NCBI GenBank assembly: GCA_903858195.1
Contig: CAIOHW010000113.1
Coordinates: 1-5,061, forward strand
DNA: 5,061 nucleotides
Source of the DNA: Oligoflexia bacterium
GTDB lineage: Bacteria; Bdellovibrionota; UBA1018
Reading direction: 5' to 3'
Part shown: in pieces, positions 1 through 5,061 of the stretch
Layout: each line of letters opens with the position of its first letter
How positions within the stretch are numbered: position 1 is the stretch's first letter
The notes under the pieces: generated by a model
The model's input: only the letters and a program-made list of their open reading frames with translations
What the model was told of the DNA's origin: nothing
Databases searched by the model: none
Made by a program: the position numbers and the translations under genes

Positions 1-163
1 CGGTGTGCCGGTGCCACGCGAGCCTTTCAGCTTTGGCGGGATTCAAGAGTCCCGCTACGGACACGGCGACATCACCGGCCCAAGCGGCCTTGATTTCTGG
101 TCACATAAAAAGAAGGTCACCACCAAGTGGGTGAACCCTCCTGACCGCAACTGGATGAACTGA
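1..163 (+). CDS. Aldehyde dehydrogenase, methylmalonate/malonate-semialdehyde dehydrogenase-like, C-terminal fragment
   Basis: The reading frame is open from the left edge (first full codon at base 2) to a TGA at 161-163, giving 53 C-terminal residues. The segment GVPVPREPFSFGG, then YGHGDITG and a final FWSHKKKVTTKW, follows the tail pattern of the aldehyde dehydrogenase superfamily. It is closest by eye to CoA-acylating methylmalonate-semialdehyde dehydrogenases (MmsA/IolA), which end in a P-x-P-x-x-x-F-x-F-x-G segment, a GD motif and an FYT-x-x-K-x-V/I-T-x-x-W tail. Known members oxidise (methyl)malonate semialdehyde with NAD and CoA to propionyl-CoA or acetyl-CoA in the cytoplasm. The catalytic cysteine and the NAD-binding fold lie outside the window, so substrate class is uncertain. 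The gene stops 20 nt before urc1 with no hairpin between, so it is probably the upstream gene of the same transcript. In that setting malonate semialdehyde, a C3 product expected from uracil breakdown, is an attractive substrate. That role is inferred. Confidence 0.75.
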   Translation, partial: GVPVPREPFSFGGIQESRYGHGDITGPSGLDFWSHKKKVTTKWVNPPDRNWMN

Positions 164-168
164 TTTTT

Positions 169-174
169 AGGGGA
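169..174 (+). promoter_or_regulatory. Ribosome binding site of urc1
   Basis: AGGGGA sits 9 nt before the ATG at 184, inside the 20 nt gap after the dehydrogenase stop. It supports this ATG as the start. The gap is too short for a separate promoter plus terminator, which favours read-through from the upstream gene. Confidence 0.6.
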
Positions 175-183
175 ACAAAGACC

Positions 184-1467
184 ATGCCTCATACCGCACG
201 TAAAACCCACGTTGTCCTCACTTCGCATCCGGGCCAGATCCGAAAGCCCGGAGTCTCGATCGACTGGGCCCACAAGGACCCGATGAAGCGCGGCCCCGTG
301 GTCGCCTCGACCACGAACCTCGATCATCGAAACGCGATCGGCTCTCACAGCGGGAGCTACACCGTGTACCGCGCGCTTGCGACGGCAGCAGGGGCCCTCA
401 ACGCCGAGCACAGGCCCGACCTGACCAATACCTCGCCTGTCGAGCCGATCGGCCCCTACAACGGCTGGTTTGAGAGCATTCCCGGAAAAAATGGCCCCGA
501 CTATGCCAAGATCGTTTCGATCGATCCGTTTGGCGCTGTGATCGCCGATGCCTTTAAGTCCTATCTCGAACAGGGCTACGACATTCGTCCGACGATCGCG
601 GTGACCAAGGCGCACATCAAGATGCCCGAGCTCACTGATGCGATCAACAAGGGCAGGCTCAAGGTCGATGGCGAGCTGGTGCTCGCTTCGCATGACATTG
701 TGGTCACCAAGGCCGCAATCGAGCCCGTGTGGTACCTCCCTGGAGTTGCCGCACGCTTTGGCGTGAGCGAGGGAGATCTGCGCAAGGCTCTCTTTCAGCA
801 CACAGGCGGCATGTTCCCCGAACTCGTCACGCGCCCCGACCTCAAGGTCTTCCTGCCTCCGATCGGAAGCACGACGGTTTATTTCTTCGGGGATCCGCGG
901 GGTCTTTCCAATCCCAACAAGGAAGTCACGATCCGCGTACACGACGAGTGCAACGGCTCGGACGTTTTCGGTTCGGACATCTGCACCTGCAGGCCGTATC
1001 TGGTCCACGGCATCGAAGAAGCCGTCAAGACGGCTCAAAAGGGTGGATCAGGCGCCATTGTCTACTACCGCAAGGAAGGCCGTGCGCTCGGCGAAGTGAC
1101 CAAGTTCCTGGTCTACAACGCGCGCAAGCGCCAGCAGGGCGGCGACTCGGCAGCCACCTACTTTCTGCGCACCGAGTGCGTGGCTGGCGTGCAGGACATG
1201 CGCTTCCAGCAGCTCATGCCCGATGTCCTGCACTGGCTGGGTGTCACCAAGATCGACAACTTCATCTCGATGTCTGACATGAAGCATGACGCCATTGTCG
1301 GAAGCGGCATCAAGATCATCAACCGCGTGGAGATTCCGGCAGAGCTCATTCCTGAAGACGCCCACGTCGAAATGGAAGCCAAGAAGGCGGCCGGCTATTT
1401 CACCCCGGGCAAGGTCCTCGAAGAAGACAAGCTCAAGAAGGTCAAGGGACGAGGACTCGACGAGTGA
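184..1467 (+). CDS. urc1: Urc1-type GTP cyclohydrolase II-related protein (uracil catabolism)
   Basis: A 427-residue cytoplasmic protein. Residues about 235-395 match the GTP cyclohydrolase II (RibA) fold. The zinc site C-x10-C-x-C is intact (C256, C267, C269, matching E. coli RibA C54, C65, C67). It is followed by YYRKEGRALG (294-303, cf. YHRQEGRNIG), Y311 (cf. catalytic Y105) and the D-x-R pair D338/R340 (cf. D126/R128). About 230 extra N-terminal residues, including NLDHRNAIGSHSGSYTVYR (45-63), are absent from RibA; this layout and length are those of Urc1. In yeast Urc1 is required for growth on uracil. Its exact reaction is less certain, but zinc-dependent hydrolytic opening of a uracil nucleotide ring is the obvious proposal by analogy with GTP ring opening. 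The ATG is preceded by AGGGGA. The stop overlaps the urc4 start by 4 nt. A plain riboflavin RibA is unlikely given the N-terminal extension and the urc4, upp and udk neighbours. Naming as Urc1 is confident; the chemistry is inferred. Confidence 0.9.
   Translation: MPHTARKTHVVLTSHPGQIRKPGVSIDWAHKDPMKRGPVVASTTNLDHRNAIGSHSGSYTVYRALATAAGALNAEHRPDLTNTSPVEPIGPYNGWFESIPGKNGPDYAKIVSIDPFGAVIADAFKSYLEQGYDIRPTIAVTKAHIKMPELTDAINKGRLKVDGELVLASHDIVVTKAAIEPVWYLPGVAARFGVSEGDLRKALFQHTGGMFPELVTRPDLKVFLPPIGSTTVYFFGDPRGLSNPNKEVTIRVHDECNGSDVFGSDICTCRPYLVHGIEEAVKTAQKGGSGAIVYYRKEGRALGEVTKFLVYNARKRQQGGDSAATYFLRTECVAGVQDMRFQQLMPDVLHWLGVTKIDNFISMSDMKHDAIVGSGIKIINRVEIPAELIPEDAHVEMEAKKAAGYFTPGKVLEEDKLKKVKGRGLDE
1451..1454 (+). 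promoter_or_regulatory. Ribosome binding site of urc4, within urc1
   Basis: GAGG lies 9 nt before the GTG at 1464, inside the last codons of urc1. It supports the GTG start and a GTGA stop/start overlap, an arrangement typical of translational coupling. Confidence 0.5.
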
Positions 1468-2711
1468 GCCAGTCCCAGGTGGATTTTCTGCTATCGCCGC
1501 AGGCGATCCGTGAACGCACGGCAGCGGTGTTCGGGCTGGCCGAAAAGGGAGGAACGCACTTTGCGCTCCATCCCGAGAAGTTGGGCGAGATCGCAAGCCT
1601 CGTCATCGAGGTCACGCGTGCGAACTACCCGACTCTCCAAATTCCCTTCCACTCGCGCTGGGGGCATTTTCGGGCTGGCGGACGGGACCGATTGAAGGCA
1701 ATGCGCGCCTCGCTGCGTGAGGCGGCCTCCAAGGACCCGCTTGAGCCCGTTCGTGCGTGCTGGGATCTCGTGATTCCGTCCGTGCTGCTCGATGCCGGAG
1801 CGGGCGATCGCTGGAAGTTCACCGAAGCCGACGGCTCCACCGTCACCCGCTCCGAGGGCCTCGGTGTGGCAAGCCTCGCACTTTTTGAGTCCGGAGCTCT
1901 CAGCAGTCATACGAAGTCGCATCCGCTTCGGGCCGATGCCCGCGGACTGCAAGCCTTCACTCCTGCAGCGCTCGAGCGGGCGTTCCAGGTCTCGGAAGGC
2001 AACCCGCTTGTCGGCGTCGAGGGCCGTGCGGGACTTCTCAAGACGCTTGGCAAATGCGTGGAAAACGACACCGTCCACTTTCCAAGTTCTGCCTCCGATC
2101 GCGGCCAGGCCAGGGTGGGAAACCTCGCTGACCACCTCACTGCGAAATACGGAAAGACCATTCCGGCGCCTGCATTACTGCGAGCAGTACTCGATGCGCT
2201 CGGCCCGATCTGGCCTGAGCGCCTCAAGCTGGATGGCAAGGAGCTTGGGGATGTCTGGTCCCACTCGGGTCTCGGGCCCAAGGGTTCGTACGAGAGCCTG
2301 GTTCCCTTCCACAAGCTCTCGCAGTGGCTCACCTACTCGCTCATCGAGCCGCTCTTGGATGCGGGCTACTCCGTCCCCGGTGTCGAGACCCTCACGGGCC
2401 TTGCCGAGTACCGTAACGGAGGCCTTGTGCTCGATGGCGGGCTCATCTCGCTTCGTGATCCGTCGCTTGCCTCACAGGCTCACCGGCCTGACTCGGAGCT
2501 CGTGATCGAGTGGCGCGCGCTCACGCTCGTGTGGCTCGAAAAGATCGCCGAAGAAGTCAGGCGCCAGCTCAAGATGACTCCCTCGGAGCTCCCGCTTGCC
2601 AAGGTCCTCGAAGGAGGAACGTGGTGGGCAGGACGCAGGCTTGCGCGCGAAAAGCGCCCAGAAACTTCAAACCCCCCGCTCACGCTGTTGAGTGATGGAA
2701 CCGTCTTTTAA
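1464..2711 (+). CDS. urc4: Urc4 family protein, DUF1688 (uracil catabolism)
   Basis: A 415-residue soluble protein spanning the full DUF1688 family from end to end. Near the N-terminus is LLSPQAIRERTAAVFGLAEKG (9-29 region), then IPFHSRWGHFRAGG (60-73), PSVLLDAGAGDRWKF (105-119), RSEGLGVASL (129-138), PFHKLSQWLTYSLIEPL (281-297), LEGGTWWAGRRLA (382-394) and the closing SDGTVF (410-415). Yeast urc4 mutants cannot use uracil and accumulate ribosylurea, so Urc4 acts at or after that intermediate, probably splitting it toward urea and a sugar-derived part; its biochemical mechanism is not clearly established. Conserved polar residues such as H63, R65, H68, D110 and D115 are candidates for the active site, which is only a guess from motif density. 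The start is GTG at 1464, overlapping the urc1 stop, with GAGG 9 nt upstream; the family's usual N-terminal motif begins about 9 residues in, so a later start would cut it. No signal peptide or membrane segment is seen. Confidence 0.92.
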   Translation: MSQSQVDFLLSPQAIRERTAAVFGLAEKGGTHFALHPEKLGEIASLVIEVTRANYPTLQIPFHSRWGHFRAGGRDRLKAMRASLREAASKDPLEPVRACWDLVIPSVLLDAGAGDRWKFTEADGSTVTRSEGLGVASLALFESGALSSHTKSHPLRADARGLQAFTPAALERAFQVSEGNPLVGVEGRAGLLKTLGKCVENDTVHFPSSASDRGQARVGNLADHLTAKYGKTIPAPALLRAVLDALGPIWPERLKLDGKELGDVWSHSGLGPKGSYESLVPFHKLSQWLTYSLIEPLLDAGYSVPGVETLTGLAEYRNGGLVLDGGLISLRDPSLASQAHRPDSELVIEWRALTLVWLEKIAEEVRRQLKMTPSELPLAKVLEGGTWWAGRRLAREKRPETSNPPLTLLSDGTVF

Positions 2712-2717
2712 AGGAAG
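2711..2717 (+). promoter_or_regulatory. Ribosome binding site of upp
   Basis: AAGGAAG, 6 nt before the ATG at 2724, begins at the last base of the urc4 stop codon (TAA 2709-2711). It fixes the upp start and leaves only 12 nt between the two genes. Confidence 0.65.
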
Positions 2718-2723
2718 AACGAC

Positions 2724-3377
2724 ATGACGACTTCGCCGACTGAATTCAAGAACTGCCGACTCATCAACCACCCCGTGGTCCGCCACAAGGTCACGATGCT
2801 TCGCGACCAAAAGACGACGCCGCTTTCGTTCCGCCTGATCACGGAGGAGATCGCCCAGTTTCTGGCCTATGAGGCCACTCAGGACCTCAAGACCGTCAAG
2901 GCCGAAGTCGAGACCCCGCTCGAGAAGACACAGGCCGATCTCATCGGCGAAGAGCTCGTGCTGGTCTCCGTCATGCGCGCAGGGCTCGGGATGCTGAGCG
3001 GCATGCTTCGCATCCTGCCTTTTGCCACTGTCGGCCACATCGGAATCTACCGCGACAAATTCATCGAGGCGACGGTCGAGTACTACCTTCGCCTTCCCAA
3101 GAACGTGAAGGGAAAGCGCGTGCTCGTGCTCGATCCGCTTCTCGCGACTGCCGACACGGCCTGCGCAGCGATCGATCGCCTAAAAGAGTATGAAGTGGGA
3201 CCCATTCGTTTTGTCTGCTTCCTTGCTTCTCCCCAAGGCATCAAGCGCCTGCAGGAAGTTCATCCCGATGTGGAAGTCTACACCTGCTCCATCGAGCGCG
3301 GCCTCAACGACAAGGGCTACCTGCTTCCGGGCCTCGGAGACGCGGGCGACCGCCTGTTTGACACGGTTGGCGCGTGA
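2724..3377 (+). CDS. upp: Uracil phosphoribosyltransferase (Urc6/Upp type)
   Basis: A 217-residue enzyme, about the family's usual length (E. coli Upp has 208). It should convert uracil and PRPP to UMP and pyrophosphate in the cytoplasm. Visible family marks are NHPVVRHKVTMLRDQKT near the N-terminus, YEAT (about 50-53), MRAGLGM (84-90), and DVEVYTCSIERGLNDKGYL leading into the uracil-binding loop PGLGDAGDR (202-210). The PRPP-binding loop reads DPLLATADTA (137-146), where well-studied enzymes have DPMLATGGS/T, so two usual glycines are replaced by A143 and D144. The acidic D137 and the threonines remain, so activity is likely but kinetics may differ. It lies between urc4 and udk, which matches yeast, where the URC6 phosphoribosyltransferase is needed for uracil catabolism. 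Here it is therefore better read as the entry step of degradation than as simple salvage, though it could serve both. Confidence 0.93.
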   Translation: MTTSPTEFKNCRLINHPVVRHKVTMLRDQKTTPLSFRLITEEIAQFLAYEATQDLKTVKAEVETPLEKTQADLIGEELVLVSVMRAGLGMLSGMLRILPFATVGHIGIYRDKFIEATVEYYLRLPKNVKGKRVLVLDPLLATADTACAAIDRLKEYEVGPIRFVCFLASPQGIKRLQEVHPDVEVYTCSIERGLNDKGYLLPGLGDAGDRLFDTVGA

Positions 3378-3985
3378 TGGGATCCGGCGTCCGGATCATC
3401 GGCATCTCTGGCGGGAGCGGCTCGGGCAAGACGACCTTTGCACGGGCGCTGCAATCTGCCCTCGGCGATGCAGGCTCGGTGATCCTGGCGCAGGACAGCT
3501 ACTACATTGACCAGAGCGCGCACTTCAAAGGCGATGGCGAGAACGTCAACTTTGACCATCCCAGTGCCCTGGACTTTCCGCTGCTCGCAGAACATCTGGC
3601 TCTTCTAAAGGTCGGCCAACCCATTCGTGTTCCCATTTACAACTTCGCAAGCCACACGCGAAGCCGGCAATACTCCCCCATGGAGCCAAGACCCATCATC
3701 GTGCTCGACGGCACGCTGATCCTGTCGCAAGACGCGATCCGCCCTCATCTGGCGGCCTCGATTTTCATCGAGACTCCCGAGGCGGTTCGCTTTGACCGGC
3801 GCTTCAGGCGCGACCTCACGGAGCGCGGCCGCCAGCCAGAAGGCATTCGCAAGCAGTTTGAGCGCCAGGTCAAGCCCATGCACGACTTGTTCATCGAGCC
3901 GTCCAAGGCACACGCCACCGAGATCCTCTCGGGTGAAACAGATTTTAGACCGCACATCGAGCGCTGGGCCCGAAGTCTCACCTAA
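3377..3985 (+). CDS. udk: Uridine kinase
   Basis: A 202-residue P-loop kinase expected to phosphorylate uridine (and often cytidine) to the 5'-monophosphate using a nucleoside triphosphate. The Walker A loop GGSGSGKT is at residues 12-19. It is followed by QDSYY (39-43, cf. QDNYY in E. coli Udk), FDHPSALD (59-66), VPIYNF and SHTRS, IIVLDGTLIL (the Walker B-like strand), the arginine-rich lid FDRRFRRDLTERGR (139-152), and KPMHDLFIEPSK. The order and spacing match Udk, with a slightly short C-terminus (E. coli has 213 residues). The chosen ATG at 3377 shares one base with the upp stop (TGATG); a GTG immediately before it, at 3374, would add one residue and cannot be excluded. Tight coupling to upp suggests that uracil and uridine enter the same UMP pool for Urc1/Urc4. 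A broader role, such as phosphorylating a ring-opened nucleoside, is possible but unsupported. Confidence 0.93.
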   Translation: MGSGVRIIGISGGSGSGKTTFARALQSALGDAGSVILAQDSYYIDQSAHFKGDGENVNFDHPSALDFPLLAEHLALLKVGQPIRVPIYNFASHTRSRQYSPMEPRPIIVLDGTLILSQDAIRPHLAASIFIETPEAVRFDRRFRRDLTERGRQPEGIRKQFERQVKPMHDLFIEPSKAHATEILSGETDFRPHIERWARSLT

Positions 3986-4044
3986 AACTGTGTCCAATCC
4001 GACCCATCTTCCGACTGTGGGCCTTTTGCCTCAGACTGAAAGAG

Positions 4045-5061
4045 ATGGGGTTCAGATCACTTGGGGTCATCGCTCTCTTGCTGGCCACGGCAGCCACTCA
4101 GGCTGCGTGCAGTAGAGAGTATGACATCAACATCAGCCTGCTCGGCTACTTCCGCCCCGGTCTGGTTGCCAGAGGCGCAAGTTGCGCGATCTGCCACGCC
4201 AGGATCGAGGGCAACATCGTGACCGACTTTGGGCACGGGGACCCTTGGTTTCTGGGGAACAACTCCGCAGGAATCGGCTCGGGCTTCTATGGAAATCCAG
4301 CCTACAATGGCCAGGGCGCATGGCAGTCGATCGATAGCCTGACGGGCCGTGTGATCTATCCCAATGTGATGCTCAATCGTACCGAGCACTCCAAGATCCT
4401 CGACTCGGCGGGGATCCCGGCCGGCGTCAACGAATACAGGCTACGCGACCTGCTCACCAAGAACCCCTATCACTCCGATCCGGTGCCGCACCCCCAGGCA
4501 GATCAGACCGAACCTGCCATTGAGGCGCTGGATACTTCACAGCCGATGATCGAGGCATCGAAGCTGGTGGCCGTAAAATCGGTCACGATCCGTGCTCCAA
4601 CAGACGCCGAGATTACCGAGCTCCCGATTGGGGCCTCGAGTCCGGAACGGCTCCGCGGATTCGTCGACCAAGGGACCTTCATTCTGGCTACAGGCGAAAC
4701 CTATTGCTCAGGCGCCCACAAGATGGTCGACAAGCCGCTGCTCTTCATGAACGCCCAGATCCATACGGGCTCTGAGGGATGCAGGCTCTATTCAAATCGA
4801 AACATCTTTATCGTGGGCGAGCTCCCGGTCGTCGGGCCGTCAAGACTCAGGCACGTGCAGCTCTCGACCTCACGCGCCATCTTTGCGGGATTTGACCAGA
4901 CCAGCCTCACGACTCGTTTTCGCGAGGGCGGCAAGGCCGGGCTCTTCAACCAAGGCTACACGCGCTCGATGCCGCCTGTCGCCCAGCTCGAGGAAGGGGC
5001 GACCTTCCGGGTGGCCAATCGGTACATTCCCACCTTTATCGCAAATGATGTGGCTGCATTC
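4045..5061 (+). CDS. Exported protein with a single c-type heme motif, function unknown, 3' end outside window
   Basis: An open frame of 339 codons runs from ATG 4045 to the right edge with no stop. Residues 1-21 form a signal peptide: short n-region with R4, hydrophobic LGVIALLLATAA, then TQA-A. A cysteine at 22 could suggest a lipoprotein, but QAAC is a poor lipobox because of Q at -3, so cleavage by signal peptidase I near residue 20 or 21 is equally plausible. C47-A-I-C-H51 is a CXXCH heme c attachment motif soon after the signal, which makes sense only if the protein is exported. M109 (in PNVMLN) is a possible distal heme ligand, but this is a guess. From about residue 170 the protein looks strand-rich, with a possible disulfide pair C221/C246. 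I do not recognise the family and assign no function. No good Shine-Dalgarno is seen (GAAAGAG abuts the ATG), so the start rests on the signal peptide. It lies 59 nt after udk, and a link to uracil catabolism is not supported. Confidence 0.75.
   Translation, partial: MGFRSLGVIALLLATAATQAACSREYDINISLLGYFRPGLVARGASCAICHARIEGNIVTDFGHGDPWFLGNNSAGIGSGFYGNPAYNGQGAWQSIDSLTGRVIYPNVMLNRTEHSKILDSAGIPAGVNEYRLRDLLTKNPYHSDPVPHPQADQTEPAIEALDTSQPMIEASKLVAVKSVTIRAPTDAEITELPIGASSPERLRGFVDQGTFILATGETYCSGAHKMVDKPLLFMNAQIHTGSEGCRLYSNRNIFIVGELPVVGPSRLRHVQLSTSRAIFAGFDQTSLTTRFREGGKAGLFNQGYTRSMPPVAQLEEGATFRVANRYIPTFIANDVAAF

Larger units (their letters stand above)
1..3985 (+). other. Predicted urc transcription unit (aldehyde dehydrogenase-urc1-urc4-upp-udk)
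   Basis: Five same-strand genes are separated by 20 nt, -4 nt, 12 nt and -1 nt, with no terminator-like hairpin between them. This supports one transcript, whose promoter would be left of the window. After udk, the 59 nt at 3986-4044 show no clear GC-rich stem with a T-run, so where the transcript ends is not visible. Confidence 0.75.

Noticed and set aside
55..1038. 327-codon open frame on the - strand opposite urc1
   Set aside because: It is a complement-strand shadow of a GC-rich gene. urc1 on the other strand has clear family motifs across the same bases, and the - strand protein has no recognisable motif.
184..1467. Riboflavin-pathway RibA
   Set aside because: The domain matches GTP cyclohydrolase II, but the 230-residue N-terminal region and the urc4/upp/udk neighbours fit Urc1, and no other riboflavin genes are present.
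1491..2135. Long - strand open frame opposite urc4
   Set aside because: It overlaps a full-length DUF1688 gene and is explained by codon bias in that gene; it shows no family signal.
1792..2505. 237-codon + strand frame inside urc4
   Set aside because: Out of frame with urc4, very rich in Ser/Arg/Pro as expected from frame-shifted GC-rich coding sequence, and no motif.
3168..3179. Perfect 12-base palindrome GCGATCGATCGC
   Set aside because: It lies inside upp and encodes the ordinary residues A-I-D-R. Such GATC-rich words recur by codon use in this sequence, so an operator role is not supported.
3986..4044. Possible terminator or promoter between udk and the heme-motif gene
   Set aside because: The 59 nt contain a short T-run (CCTTTTG) but no convincing stem before it, and no clear -35/-10 pair could be seen.
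4108..4113. Lipoprotein lipobox ending at C22 of the exported protein
   Set aside because: The sequence before the cysteine is Q-A-A, which lacks the usual aliphatic residue at -3, so lipidation is not asserted; a normal signal peptidase cut is as likely.

Overview
The window is a densely packed, GC-rich (roughly 60% by eye) bacterial segment in which every supported gene lies on the + strand. The central feature is a nearly complete, tightly coupled gene cluster for the URC route of uracil/uridine catabolism, the pathway first described genetically in the yeast Lachancea kluyveri as URC1, URC4 and URC6 and also found as clusters in bacteria. It differs from the reductive (Pyd) and Rut pathways.

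Layout: (1) positions 1-163 hold the last 53 codons of an aldehyde dehydrogenase whose tail looks like methylmalonate/malonate-semialdehyde dehydrogenase. (2) After a 20 nt gap comes urc1 (184-1467), a GTP cyclohydrolase II-related protein with a long extra N-terminal region. (3) urc4 (1464-2711, DUF1688) overlaps urc1 by 4 nt and starts with GTG. (4) upp/urc6 (2724-3377), a uracil phosphoribosyltransferase, follows 12 nt later. (5) udk (3377-3985), a uridine kinase, overlaps upp by 1 nt (TGATG). (6) After 59 nt without a recognisable terminator, an unrelated-looking exported protein with one c-type heme motif (CAICH) begins at 4045 and runs off the right edge.

How the genes fit together: the phosphoribosyltransferase and uridine kinase would convert uracil and uridine to UMP. 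Urc1 and Urc4 would then open and dismantle the pyrimidine ring. In yeast, ribosylurea accumulates in urc4 mutants, and the pathway yields urea plus a C3 compound. The aldehyde dehydrogenase at the head would be a plausible outlet for the C3 unit, taking malonate semialdehyde to acetyl-CoA. That last step is inference, because only the enzyme's C-terminus is visible. No urea-using enzyme, pyrimidine transporter or regulator is in the window.

The organism cannot be named from this sequence. The signal peptide plus c-type heme motif, base composition and gene style suggest a Gram-negative bacterium of proteobacterial, bdellovibrionote or myxobacterial type, but this is a weak inference. No RNA genes, mobile elements, CRISPR arrays or significant repeats were seen, and there is no non-coding stretch longer than 60 bases.
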